DNA of 32,582 nt from Bacillota bacterium (GCA_021821465.1 JAKACM010000049.1:1-32582); one strand, 5' to 3'. Counted from the first letter of the stretch, positions 15,629 through 23,559 are shown. Program-made: numbers and translations. The notes: a model not told the origin generated them from the sequence alone.

Positions 15629-15922
15629 TCATATAACCCGATCATCAATAGGCAGATTCCAAGTGAGAGACTGCATGAGTTGTTGAGTCTTAAACATGTC
15701 AAGATCCCTGGGACCCCGCAAAAAATATAGCGCAGGCTGCCCGGACTTGCGATACACTGTCACCTTTCCTTCTTTCACGAGCCGTTCTACAACGGGAATG
15801 ACAATGTCGGAGGCAAGACCCGCGCATCCCATAATGGTCGCAATCGTAGCCGCCCGGGTCCGGTAACATAAAGCCCACAGAACCTTTTCGGTATAAATAT
15901 CCGCCCTGCCCCACTCGTTCAT
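15629..15922 (-). CDS. Small winged-helix protein
   Basis: A 97-residue basic protein with the layout of a winged helix: a first helix (TEKVLWALCYRTRA), a helix-turn-helix (TIATIMGCAGLASDIVIPVVERLVKEG) and a beta wing (KVTVYRKSGQPALYFLRG). It is probably a transcription factor, but the family cannot be named. ATG 15920-15922 is chosen because GGGGGG lies 9 nt upstream; the in-frame GTG at 15940 sits within that G-rich stretch. It is divergent from the BtuFCD-type operon, which it might regulate, and converges on the histidine phosphatase. Confidence 0.65.
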   Translation of the reverse strand: MNEWGRADIYTEKVLWALCYRTRAATIATIMGCAGLASDIVIPVVERLVKEGKVTVYRKSGQPALYFLRGPRDLDMFKTQQLMQSLTWNLPIDDRVI

Positions 15923-16013
15923 ATCATCCAGTCCCCCCACCCCGGTGAACCTCTTTCGTCCTTTTTTTAACAGTATCCCTGCATCCTCTCTTGGTGCAAG
16001 GTGCTGAAATTCC

Positions 16014-16042
16014 TTGTAATTCGAGGAGCTTCATCTTACACT
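16014..16042 (+). promoter_or_regulatory. Candidate promoter of the BtuFCD-type operon
   Basis: TTGTAA (16014-16019) and TACACT (16037-16042) are separated by 17 bp, with four of six matches each to the sigma-A consensus. Transcription from here would begin just before the paired hairpins of the leader. Confidence 0.4.
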
Positions 16043-16057
16043 CTCATTATGACAAAG

Positions 16058-16088
16058 TTGGGGACCCAAAAATTGTGGTGCCCCACAA
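16058..16088 (+). promoter_or_regulatory. Two adjacent hairpins in the leader of the BtuFCD-type operon
   Basis: TTGGG-GA-CCCAA (16058-16069) and TTGTGG-TGCC-CCACAA (16073-16088) are perfect inverted repeats three bases apart. The GGGG of the first can alternatively pair with CCCC of the second. No cobalamin-riboswitch elements are present. The structure may control translation or stability of the transcript; it matches no class I know. Confidence 0.4.
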
Positions 16089-16121
16089 GGACAAATCAAG
16101 ATCGAGAAGAGAGGAAAGGCA

Positions 16122-17087
16122 TTGAATAAGGTCATCAAGACCCTGCACGGATTAGGGGTCGGTTTGGGTGCGCTCTTATTGGCAGGCTGTGGTATCGGAT
16201 CTGCCCAAAGCGCTCACCCGCTCTATCATCATGCGCTGAGCATTGTAGATGATGCAGGGCGGCGAGTCATCCTGCCGCGACCCGCGAACCGCATTGTCAC
16301 CATTGCTCCCAGCAATACCGAAATCGCCTTGGATCTGGGGTTAAAAAAGAACATCGTGGGAACGGATGCTATGAGTTTTGAATACACTCCGTCCCCTTGG
16401 TCGCATGAACTCAAAGGGCTGCATAACATCGGCCCGTCATTTCCGGCCGTGAGCATTGAGCGCATCATTGCAACCAAGCCGAATCTGGTGTTAGCCATTC
16501 CCGGAGTCAAAGGCTTGTCACAATTACAGCATTTCCATATTCCGGTCATCATTCTAAGTCCGCAAAGTATTCCAGGTGTCTATCACGACATTCAAATTGT
16601 GGGAGAGGCCACAGGGCGCACACACCAAGCAGAACAAGTCATCTCCCATCTCAAATCCCAGTTGGACACACTGCGTCACCTCGTGCAAAAAGGAGCCCAT
16701 CACCGCCCCACAGTCTTTTTGGACCTGGGACAATTGTACACCGCAGGGCCTGACAGCTATTTGAACAATCTCATCACTCTGGCCGGAGGCCAAAATATTG
16801 CTACTCAATTCACCCACAAAGCCTACCCGCAATTAACCAGCGAGCAAATCATCAAGGCCAACCCTGAAGATATTGTCTACGATCCGGAGGATGTCACTCA
16901 GCACATTATCCAGACTTTACCGGGATTCCAACACATCCAAGCCGTTCGTGATCATCACATCATAGCCATGACCCAACCCTCCTACATTGATCAGCCCTCA
17001 CCCGCTTTGGCCATGGGGTTGGCCGAACTAATCCACCTTATTCATCCCCATCTGGCCTTGCCTCATGATCTCTCTCAAGCGGGTTAA
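16122..17087 (+). CDS. ABC transporter substrate-binding lipoprotein (BtuF/FecB type)
   Basis: A 321-residue protein with an N-terminal signal and lipobox LLLAGCG, so it is anchored outside the membrane. The mature part has the periplasmic-binding-protein type III layout of vitamin B12 and ferric-siderophore receptors: VDDAGRRVILPRPANRIVTIAPSNTE, LDLGLKKNIVGTD, then VSIERIIATKPNLVLA and a long backbone helix. LGQLYTAGPDSYLNNLITLAGGQNIA near residue 210 is strongly typical of cobalamin-type binding proteins. B12, corrinoid, haem or Fe(III) chelate remain possible. The start is TTG 16122, preceded by AGAGGAAAGG. Its last 23 bases overlap the permease gene. Confidence 0.85.
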   Translation: MNKVIKTLHGLGVGLGALLLAGCGIGSAQSAHPLYHHALSIVDDAGRRVILPRPANRIVTIAPSNTEIALDLGLKKNIVGTDAMSFEYTPSPWSHELKGLHNIGPSFPAVSIERIIATKPNLVLAIPGVKGLSQLQHFHIPVIILSPQSIPGVYHDIQIVGEATGRTHQAEQVISHLKSQLDTLRHLVQKGAHHRPTVFLDLGQLYTAGPDSYLNNLITLAGGQNIATQFTHKAYPQLTSEQIIKANPEDIVYDPEDVTQHIIQTLPGFQHIQAVRDHHIIAMTQPSYIDQPSPALAMGLAELIHLIHPHLALPHDLSQAG

Positions 17088-18057
17088 GCAATGGGGTTTA
17101 TTGTGGGCGCTTCTCATTTTGGTCCTGGCCTTGGGGCTCGGTTACGGACCGGTTAATTTGACTTGGCATCAATTTTTGGGAAGCATCAAAAATCCGGCAC
17201 TCCCCACCGTATCCAATGTGATCATTTGGGATATCCGCTTACCGCGCCTCATTGCCGCAGCTTTGGTCGGCGGGAGTTTAGCCTTGGCGGGAGCCATTAT
17301 GCAAGCTCTTTTTAAGAATCCCTTGGCCGATCCCTATATCATCGGCGCTTCTTCCGGGGCCGGTTTTGGCGCAGTTATGGTATCCCTTTTATGGCCTGCG
17401 ACTCAAGCCTTAGGCTTGGGGGCTTTTTTAGGTTCCCTGATCGCGGTTTTTGCTGCCTATGTCTTAGCCAGGGGACGAGGCCGTGTGCATATGTTAACAC
17501 TCATTCTTGTCGGATACGCATTGTCTCTGATGCTCGGTGCCTTTACCACCTTTGCCATGTTAGCCGATCGGCAGACGATGTCCCAAATTTTCGCATGGGA
17601 ACTGGGGGGCATTCACGGAATCGGATGGGAGCACCTGACATGGCCTCTGATCATCATGCTGGGTACCGGCTTTTTGGTTCTCTTCGCGGCACCAGAACTT
17701 AACGCCTATTATCTGGGGGAAGAACAAGCTCATTACCTGGGTGTCAATGTCATACTCACTCAAACGGTTCTTCTCACATTAGCCAGCCTGCTTACCGCCA
17801 TGGCCGTCTATCTGGCAGGATTAATTGGGTTTGTGGGTCTTGTGATCCCACACATTGTCAGGCGCCTTTATGGGTCGGATCATACCGTCATTTTGCCCTT
17901 GGTATTTTTGACTGGGGCTGTTTTTCTCGTTTTGGTGGATATTATCGCCGAGCGTGTTCCCGGCATCGGAATGGTGCCGTTGGGACTTGTCAGTGCCGTT
18001 ATCGGCGGGCCCTATTTCGTGTATCTGCTCATCAAGACGAAGGTGATCAGCTCATGA
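17065..18057 (+). CDS. FecCD/BtuC-type ABC permease
   Basis: A 330-residue polytopic membrane protein with about ten hydrophobic segments, the BtuC/FecCD fold. Diagnostic stretches are IRLPRLIAAALVGGSLALAG followed by QALFKNPLADPYIIGASSGAG, and near the C-terminus GLIGFVGLVIPHIVRRLYGSDH, which includes the coupling helix to the ATPase. It starts at ATG 17065 inside the binding-protein gene (23-base overlap) and its TGA overlaps the ATPase ATG, so the three genes are translated as a unit. Substrate is that of the binding protein: a corrinoid or iron chelate. Confidence 0.9.
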   Translation: MISLKRVKQWGLLWALLILVLALGLGYGPVNLTWHQFLGSIKNPALPTVSNVIIWDIRLPRLIAAALVGGSLALAGAIMQALFKNPLADPYIIGASSGAGFGAVMVSLLWPATQALGLGAFLGSLIAVFAAYVLARGRGRVHMLTLILVGYALSLMLGAFTTFAMLADRQTMSQIFAWELGGIHGIGWEHLTWPLIIMLGTGFLVLFAAPELNAYYLGEEQAHYLGVNVILTQTVLLTLASLLTAMAVYLAGLIGFVGLVIPHIVRRLYGSDHTVILPLVFLTGAVFLVLVDIIAERVPGIGMVPLGLVSAVIGGPYFVYLLIKTKVISS

Positions 18058-18836
18058 CAACATCGCTTACAATTGATAATCTGAGCTTTCGATGGAAGAA
18101 CTCGCAAGCCCTGCTCGGTCCCATATCCGGAATGTTGTCTCCGGGCCGTATCACCGCTCTAATTGGTCCCAACGGCGCCGGAAAATCCACATTGCTGAGG
18201 CTCGTGGCCGCGTTCTTAAAACCTTTGTCGGGAACGATTCACTATGGCGATCAAAACCTCATTCATATGTCTTCATTATCCAGAGGACGGATATTAACCC
18301 TTGTTCCCCAGATCCTGCCCTTAGGATTTGATCTAACTGTCCACGATCTATTGACCTTAGGCACATATGTTCACCGTTCCTGGACGAAGAGGATTTTCCA
18401 TCCGATCGCTTTGAACGAGCTGGATTCCGTGATTAGTCGCTTAAAGCTGGAAGATCTGGTAAACAAACCCTATAGTCAGTTGTCCGGAGGGGAAGCCCAA
18501 CGAGCTTTGCTAGGCATGGCCCTCGTCCAGGATACTCCAATTCTTTTATTGGATGAGCCCACAGCCCATCTCGACCCGGGCCATGCCCACCACCTGATTG
18601 CCTATCTTGAGGAATTGGCCCGGGTCGACCGAAAGATTGTGGTAATCGCTTACCATGACTTGGCTACGGTGGGACTATTTGCGGATGAAATTTGGCTAAT
18701 GAATGAGGGACAGATGATGATGATTGGACCAAGTGAAGAGGTTTTGACGTCCGAGGCTATCCAAAGAGTTTATCGCGTGAAGTTTTATCAGATGAAACAC
18801 CCTTCCACCCAACGCGTGATGCTTTTGCCGCCATAG
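18054..18836 (+). CDS. ABC transporter ATP-binding protein (BtuD/FecE type)
   Basis: A 260-residue ATPase. Walker A is GPNGAGKST (38-46), the signature LSGGEAQ (143-149), Walker B ILLLDEPT (163-170), the D-loop HLDPGH, and the H-loop histidine is in IAYHDL. PQILPLGFDLTVHDLLTLGTYVH is the Q-loop region typical of cobalamin and siderophore importers. The ATG overlaps the permease stop (ATGA). The protein has a short C-terminus without a regulatory domain. No terminator is visible after it; the next gene begins after about 100 nt in a more AT-rich stretch. Confidence 0.9.
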   Translation: MTTSLTIDNLSFRWKNSQALLGPISGMLSPGRITALIGPNGAGKSTLLRLVAAFLKPLSGTIHYGDQNLIHMSSLSRGRILTLVPQILPLGFDLTVHDLLTLGTYVHRSWTKRIFHPIALNELDSVISRLKLEDLVNKPYSQLSGGEAQRALLGMALVQDTPILLLDEPTAHLDPGHAHHLIAYLEELARVDRKIVVIAYHDLATVGLFADEIWLMNEGQMMMIGPSEEVLTSEAIQRVYRVKFYQMKHPSTQRVMLLPP

Positions 18837-18937
18837 CAAGCCATAGCTCAATATGATGTCTATTATTTCTCAATGCAGACTTCGCTTTAGTAAAATAAAA
18901 ACAATCAAGATATGGTCAACAACTAGGAGACATCAAA

Positions 18938-19780
18938 TTGACAAATATTGAGATAACAATTGTTCAACCTGAAAATTATATTTATTCCTTGACATTCGCC
19001 GAAGTTATGGAATCTCTGGCCTATGGATTTCAAGCATTGGGGTATCATATTTACTTAACAAGAAATCACGTGTCCATGGATATTCCTACGGTTGTTTTAG
19101 GAGCTAACTTGTTGTCCCCCGATACCCTTAGTCAACTACCCGCCCATACCATAATTTACAATCTGGAACAAGTTAACGGGAATTCCCCATGGATTACCCC
19201 AGCGTGGGTCTCCACGGTAAAGGGTAAAATTCTTTGGGATTACAGCCTTCAAAACATCAAGTACTGGAACCGTCAGGAACTACCGGCGCACTATGTTCCG
19301 ATAGGGTATGCGCCTCCTCTGAGTCGGATAAATCGCAATATTTATAAAGACATTGATGTCGTCTTTTACGGTTCAATCAACAAACGTAGAACTTTGGTTC
19401 TTGAGGCTTTGAAGCAACATAACCTGACAGTGGCCTCCTTAACTGGGGTATACGGCACTGCCCGGGATAACGTGATAGCGCGCAGTAAACTTGCCTTGAA
19501 CATTCATTTTTACGTTCCCAATATATTCGAAATTGTGCGCGCTAGCTATCTTGTCGCCAATCATGTCCCTGTGTTATCGGAACGAAATGCAGATACTTAT
19601 GTGGCGTCAGCTTGGGAAGAATTAGCCTACTGGTCTCCCTATGACATGTTGGTCGACCGATGTTTAGAGCTCTTGCGCGAGAGCGATCTGGAGAATCTCA
19701 GCCACGGCCAGTTTGACAGTTTCGCACTACAACGAATCGAACCAATTCTGAATCACGCAATGCATGAAACCCTGCTCTAA
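18938..19780 (+). CDS. CgeB-like glycosyltransferase
   Basis: A 280-residue soluble protein. The C-terminal half has a GT-B-like nucleotide-sugar domain: VVFYGSINKRRTLVLEALKQ, then SKLALNIHFYVPNIFEIVRASYLVANHVPVLSE, which resembles CgeB/spore-maturation glycosyltransferases (a Glu in the NIFEIVRASY helix would bind the donor). The N-terminal half (VMESLAYGFQALGYHIYLT) fits the acceptor domain. Acceptor and sugar are unknown; its place near flagellin genes suggests filament glycosylation. The start is TTG 18938 with AGGAG and an 8-nt spacer. The coding region and its flanks look more AT-rich than their neighbours, which could mean acquisition by transfer. Confidence 0.7.
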   Translation: MTNIEITIVQPENYIYSLTFAEVMESLAYGFQALGYHIYLTRNHVSMDIPTVVLGANLLSPDTLSQLPAHTIIYNLEQVNGNSPWITPAWVSTVKGKILWDYSLQNIKYWNRQELPAHYVPIGYAPPLSRINRNIYKDIDVVFYGSINKRRTLVLEALKQHNLTVASLTGVYGTARDNVIARSKLALNIHFYVPNIFEIVRASYLVANHVPVLSERNADTYVASAWEELAYWSPYDMLVDRCLELLRESDLENLSHGQFDSFALQRIEPILNHAMHETLL

Positions 19781-19831
19781 TCCTTAGCATACGTGTCCTT
19801 CGAACCATAAAAGTGTCTTTAAATGGTCTTG

Positions 19832-20170
19832 TCAGTCAGGAATATCCTTATGCCAATACCCCGGAGCCACAATTTCTCTCGCATCCGCCCGCAAACATAA
19901 GTCACAACTATGTACATGGACTAAAATGATATTCGTATAATAAAGAACGACTACGGTGTAGAATAAATTCCTTTCTTATATGGGCCCATCGAAACTTGCG
20001 ACTCGGGAAATCTCTCTTTATAGAGCATTCATCCAGTCCCATGTGCCGTCGTGCAAACCATTATCCAGCAAATGAAACTTAACTGGCTCATGAGTTCGCG
20101 TCATCAACGATTCCACGGATCGCATGGTGTTGCTTAAAGAATTATAGGCGATCATAAACACGGAAATCAC
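19832..20170 (-). pseudogene. Decayed glycosyltransferase family 2 gene
   Basis: Directly after the GT2-TPR gene, AAGGAG and GTG 20168-20170 open a frame of 50 residues that reads like a GT2 N-terminus: ISVFMIAYNSLSNTMRSVES, then LLDNGLHDGTWDWM, matching the family's nucleotide-binding start and DNGSxDGT segment. It stops at TAA 20018-20020. In a shifted frame further on, a stretch ending at TGA 19832 contains LRADAREIVAPGYWHKDIPD, plausible as the later part of the same domain. At least one frameshift separates them. The first 50 codons could still be translated, since the ribosome binding site overlaps the upstream stop. The later part is less certain than the first. Confidence 0.55.
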
Positions 20171-20174
20171 GACG

Positions 20175-21434
20175 CTAGCTCCTTACATTAAGAGGATACA
20201 ATAACGCGTTAAGTGACTTTTCGCACAAGCGGCGAACGCTATCGCCTAGCGGATTATTACCAGGAAACGTTGACAGAGTCTCAAATATCGTCTGGGGCGA
20301 GAGAACCATAGTCAGTCGTTGATAGACGATGGACGGTTCGGTATGGAACACAAAATCAAAGTATTCTTCCCATGCCGGGTAAAAAGCGGGCTTCAATTGA
20401 ATGGTCTTGAGATAGTAGGCTTCTGCCAAAGTCATCTTTTCCTGTAAACGGCTGACACGAGCTAGTTGCCATAACGCTTTGAACGTCCCTACTCCCAACT
20501 CCGACTGTAAATACCCTTTCGGGGTCCCTAATGCTATCGACTTCTTGAAACATTCTTCGGCCTTATCCGATAATCCTTCGTCGACAAACACTAATCCTTC
20601 CCAATAGACAAGGTCCGTGTAATCTGGGAAGAGGATCAAGGCCGCCCTTACTGTTTGGTGGACTTTCCGTAAATCTCTTTTGGCCATGTAAATCTTAACC
20701 AATGTCATCCAAAATAGAGGTTGGAGAGGTGCCATGGGGTGAATCAAATCCATGGCTTTTTGTACGTCCTTAATGGCTTCGTCGTGACGTTCCAAAGGAA
20801 TCAGAGTTTGCGCTCGCTGCCAATACAAATACGCCTTCCAATCCGCTTGGCCACCTTCGGTCAAACTTTGATCCAAGAGATCCAAATTCCTCTCCAGTTT
20901 CTTTCTGTCAACCATGACTGCGTTAAGATATCCGTAGTGCATTAATCGTACATCCAACGGTTCCAAAATCATGCCGGCACGGCTTATTGAAGGGATAATC
21001 TGCTCGTGAACCCTTCCTTCCCAGCGCACCAAAGGACTGTTGCGAAATAGTCGTGTCACGCGGGCCTCTCCCAGATCTTCGGCACGATCCGTTAGAGATA
21101 CAATTCTCAAATTATAGGCATCGGCCGTCGGCTCTTTGACCGCCTTTATCAGTTTGTCCTTGTCGTCGGCCAGCAACACTTCATCGGCATCAATCATTAG
21201 AATCCAAGGATTTTTGGCCTCTTCCAGGGCCCAATTTCTAGCCCGGGCAAAGTCTCTGGGCCAAGGGCGGCAAATAACCCGAGCCCCTGCTCTTTGAGCT
21301 AACTGAATCGTTGCATCCTCACTGCCCGTGTCAACCACCACCATATCATCCGTGATGTCACGCACGGATTGCAGGCATTGAGTAATAAAGCGTTCCTCAT
21401 TGCGAACGATAAGAGCAACTGAAATTTCGCTCAT
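20175..21434 (-). CDS. Glycosyltransferase family 2 with C-terminal TPR repeats
   Basis: About 419 residues. The N-terminal GT-A domain begins ISVALIVRNEERFITQCLQSV, has MVVVDTGSEDAT, and carries the metal/nucleotide motif MIDADEVLL. After about residue 200 come TPR-like helical pairs (AYLYWQRAQTLIPLERHDEAIKDV; YWEGLVFVDEGLSDKAEECF; AEAYYLKTIQLKPAFYPAW). This GT2-TPR architecture is common in Bacillota beside flagellar genes, where it is thought to modify flagellin. The start ATG 21432-21434 overlaps the fliS stop codon (ATGA), a strong sign of translational coupling; an upstream in-frame GTG (21443) is less likely. A decayed second GT2 gene follows 4 nt beyond the stop. Confidence 0.85.
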   Translation of the reverse strand: MSEISVALIVRNEERFITQCLQSVRDITDDMVVVDTGSEDATIQLAQRAGARVICRPWPRDFARARNWALEEAKNPWILMIDADEVLLADDKDKLIKAVKEPTADAYNLRIVSLTDRAEDLGEARVTRLFRNSPLVRWEGRVHEQIIPSISRAGMILEPLDVRLMHYGYLNAVMVDRKKLERNLDLLDQSLTEGGQADWKAYLYWQRAQTLIPLERHDEAIKDVQKAMDLIHPMAPLQPLFWMTLVKIYMAKRDLRKVHQTVRAALILFPDYTDLVYWEGLVFVDEGLSDKAEECFKKSIALGTPKGYLQSELGVGTFKALWQLARVSRLQEKMTLAEAYYLKTIQLKPAFYPAWEEYFDFVFHTEPSIVYQRLTMVLSPQTIFETLSTFPGNNPLGDSVRRLCEKSLNALLYPLNVRS

Positions 21435-21835
21435 CCCGACCACCCTAATCCCACGACTTCACGATTATTGGATGCCTGAAGCCGTTGATCCAGTTGCCGG
21501 ATGAGGTCTGTCACGATCTTAATAGTTTCGTCCAGTGTATTGGCATCATGACGTCTAACGACTTCGTTGAGGTATTCCCATAATCCCTTGTGCAATGCTT
21601 TAAACTTCTGTCCGGACTCGGTACTGGTATCAGCCACATCATGCAAAGCGGTAATGATCCATTGCGCGTGAGTCCCTTGATTGACTAACTGATCCCATTT
21701 CTTTTGTTCCAGCGCACGTTTCATCCCCAATAGATCCCGGTAAACTGCTCGGTAAAGTTCACGCCCCAGATAGTCAGGATTATCTGAGAGAACCTGACTC
21801 TGCTGATAGGCATTCAAGGAAGCATCCATATCCAT
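21431..21835 (-). CDS. fliS: FliS-like flagellar export chaperone
   Basis: A 134-residue helical protein. NAYQQSQVLSDNPDYLGRELYRAVYRDLLGMKRALEQKKW at its start has the FliS pattern of a YxxxxV-type N-terminus, a first long helix and a helix with the LYxxxxxxLxxAxxA-like spacing. GQKFKALHKGLWEYLNEVVRRHDANTLDETIKIVTDLI near residue 78 corresponds to the helices that clamp the flagellin C-terminus. FliS keeps flagellin unfolded in the cytoplasm before export. Sequence identity to classic FliS appears low, so context carries weight: it follows fliD by 17 nt. The start is ATG 21835 with GGAGG and a 9-nt spacer. Its stop overlaps the start of the GT2-TPR gene. Confidence 0.75.
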   Translation of the reverse strand: MDMDASLNAYQQSQVLSDNPDYLGRELYRAVYRDLLGMKRALEQKKWDQLVNQGTHAQWIITALHDVADTSTESGQKFKALHKGLWEYLNEVVRRHDANTLDETIKIVTDLIRQLDQRLQASNNREVVGLGWSG

Positions 21836-21852
21836 TCACGTGTTCCTCCATC

Positions 21853-23289
21853 TTATCCGCCTTGCTGATTGTTTCCCTGTTGTGTTTGTGTAAAGGAATT
21901 AAACGCATTTTGCGATTCTGCCAGTGTCGTCATCGTCTTAACAAATGCACTATATTGGGATTGGGCATTGGCAATGGCTTGCTTAATTTCTTCCTTCACA
22001 TTTGAAATTTGTTGATTGACTTGATTTTCCTGAGTTGAATCACTGGTAATGGCGTCAGCTGCTACACCAGGTGTACTGGCCTGGCTAAAATTCTGAGTCA
22101 TTGGAGATACAGTGTTTGACAATTGCTGAAAAAATTGTTGTACGCCGGATAGGTTGGATTCCAATGCCGATGTCAATGTGCTGGAATTTACCGAAAAAGT
22201 TGATGTCTTAAAGTTATAGGTAATCCCCAAGGTTCCTAAGGACAGTCCCTGGGCATTGCGGTACCCCACCAACTGCGAAGCCACCTGGTTTAGATCCATC
22301 ATAGGAACGGGCGAGTGAATCACTTGATTGTTATTGAATTGATATGATCCGGAAGTACTGGAGGTAGCTGTGGAACCTGGGTTCACCGCATACGCTAAAT
22401 TCTCCGTATCCTTCACCCATGTATTGAAATTCTGAAAGACCGAGGAAATGCTCTGGGTATCCTGGGAATAGTTGGGCGAAATGGTCACATCGGTACTCCC
22501 TGTCGATGCCAACGACAACGTCACGTTCGGAATAAGGTTTGTATAAAGGTTGCTAGAATTAGACACGGTGGCACCTTGATAAGATACCAAAGCCACTGTT
22601 GCCTGCTGCACCTGATTCAACTGATATCCGCTAGCAGTACTCGAAAAGATGCCCACATCGGACAAGGCCACGGTTCCGTTGATGTAATTAATCGTTTGGT
22701 CCGTTTGGGTGCCATACAGCTTCAGGTAATAATTGCTCCCTGATTGCGCGGCTTGAGCATCGACCGGTGCACCGCTTTGATCGACCGCACTAACCAATTG
22801 ATTAAGGGTCGTTGTAGAATTAACGGCAATAGACACCGTGGTTCCTCCCACCACAAACGCCACGGTGGCAGTGGATAAGTTCAGGGCCGCATTAGGATTC
22901 GTAATAGCTATCGCCGTCGATGCCGTTCCGTCAATCTCGGGCTCAGCCAACTGATCGACTGTTAGCGCATACGTTCCGGTAGGGGCATTGCCGTCCGCCG
23001 CGGCCGTAGCCACATTCGGATCTGATGTACTTGCTTGCATCGCTTGCAAGGTCGTGGAAGCAAGATTATTAAGACCGGTCAAAAAGGACCCGGCGTCCCC
23101 CTGCAAGGTGGTCCAGGCCGAACTGCCACTCTGTAATGTTGAGAGCTGTTGTTGAAGTGTATTGAGTTGCTGGGTTAAAGGCTCAATCGCCAAGCTTTCC
23201 ATATTGGAAAGTGAAAGATCTGACAACATCTGCGCGGCCACGTTATTATTACCGTATACGCCAGCCCAATTCACAGCTACTCCAGACAT
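21853..23289 (-). CDS. fliD: Flagellar filament cap protein FliD (HAP2)
   Basis: A 478-residue exported protein without a classical signal peptide, Ser/Thr/Asn/Gln-rich and almost devoid of Cys. The N-terminal coiled region (EPLTQQLNTLQQQLSTLQSGSSAWTTLQGD) and the C-terminal helices (QVNQQISNVKEEIKQAIANAQSQYSAF) are the FliD_N and FliD_C parts, with beta-rich cap domains between them. FliD caps the growing filament and folds flagellin into place. The start ATG 23289 has GGGGTGA about 5 nt upstream and overlaps a 21-codon ORF that has a much stronger site. A good sigma-A promoter lies upstream. It begins a fliD-fliS-glycosyltransferase transcript and is divergent from flagellin. Confidence 0.88.
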   Translation of the reverse strand: MSGVAVNWAGVYGNNNVAAQMLSDLSLSNMESLAIEPLTQQLNTLQQQLSTLQSGSSAWTTLQGDAGSFLTGLNNLASTTLQAMQASTSDPNVATAAADGNAPTGTYALTVDQLAEPEIDGTASTAIAITNPNAALNLSTATVAFVVGGTTVSIAVNSTTTLNQLVSAVDQSGAPVDAQAAQSGSNYYLKLYGTQTDQTINYINGTVALSDVGIFSSTASGYQLNQVQQATVALVSYQGATVSNSSNLYTNLIPNVTLSLASTGSTDVTISPNYSQDTQSISSVFQNFNTWVKDTENLAYAVNPGSTATSSTSGSYQFNNNQVIHSPVPMMDLNQVASQLVGYRNAQGLSLGTLGITYNFKTSTFSVNSSTLTSALESNLSGVQQFFQQLSNTVSPMTQNFSQASTPGVAADAITSDSTQENQVNQQISNVKEEIKQAIANAQSQYSAFVKTMTTLAESQNAFNSFTQTQQGNNQQGG

Positions 23290-23342
23290 GGAACGTCACC
23301 CCACTGTCCAAGAAGCTGCGACATTTCACCCTTTACTATCAT
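23277..23342 (-). CDS. Short upstream ORF coupled to fliD
   Basis: AAGGAGG with a 9-nt spacer precedes ATG 23340-23342. The frame encodes 21 residues (starting MIVKGEMSQLLGQWG) and stops at TAG 23277-23279, overlapping the first 13 bases of fliD in another frame. Its ribosome binding site is far better than that of fliD, so it probably feeds ribosomes to the fliD start. Whether the peptide itself matters is unknown. Confidence 0.45.
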   Translation of the reverse strand: MIVKGEMSQLLGQWGDVPCLE

Positions 23343-23409
23343 GAATTTATTCCTCCTTGAATGACGATCTCCCGATCCTTCGGAAGATATCAAAGTGGTA
23401 ACTACGCTC

Positions 23410-23438
23410 ATTCTACCTACGCACCAACAGCTTCGCAA
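23410..23438 (-). promoter_or_regulatory. Sigma-A-type promoter of the fliD operon
   Basis: On the minus strand, TTGCGA (23433-23438, four of six) and TAGAAT (23410-23415, five of six) are separated by exactly 17 bp, about 65 bp upstream of the short ORF that overlaps fliD. Confidence 0.5.
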
Positions 23439-23461
23439 AATTTTAGGTCATTAATTGCGAA

Positions 23462-23488
23462 TAAAAATTTGCTCTTTGTAGCGATGAC
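23462..23488 (+). promoter_or_regulatory. Candidate sigma-D (FliA-type) promoter of flagellin
   Basis: TAAA (23462-23465), 15 bp, then GCGATGAC (23481-23488). The arrangement fits the sigma-D/sigma-28 pattern TAAA-N15-GCCGATAT used for flagellin genes, with the -10 box imperfect (one C short). It lies about 95 bp before the flagellin start. Confidence 0.45.
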
Positions 23489-23501
23489 CCATACACTGGG
23501 T

Positions 23502-23559
23502 AATGAAATCTTAGGATTTCATTATTGTATATTCACTGGGTTTCGACGGAGCGAAACCC
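23502..23559 (+). promoter_or_regulatory. Flagellin leader hairpins, candidate CsrA sites
   Basis: Two perfect stem-loops sit in the leader: AATGAAATC-TTAG-GATTTCATT (23502-23523) and GGGTTTCG-ACGGAG-CGAAACCC (23538-23559). The second shows GGA in a six-base loop, the form favoured by CsrA, and the Shine-Dalgarno AAGGAGGA follows at 23570-23577 with a further GGA. B. subtilis hag mRNA has the same plan: an upstream hairpin site and a second site on the Shine-Dalgarno, blocked by CsrA and released by FliW. No csrA or fliW gene is in this window, so the regulator is inferred. Confidence 0.5.

Noticed and set aside
15136..15702. A 188-residue minus-strand frame across the histidine phosphatase gene
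   Set aside because: It is antisense to a gene with intact catalytic motifs and overlaps the winged-helix gene.
15941..16121. Cobalamin riboswitch before the BtuFCD-type operon
   Set aside because: The spacer is too short and the conserved B12-box (GCCACTG) is missing.
20175..21443. Upstream GTG start for the GT2-TPR gene
   Set aside because: ATG 21434 overlaps the fliS stop by ATGA, the normal coupling geometry; the GTG would add only three residues.
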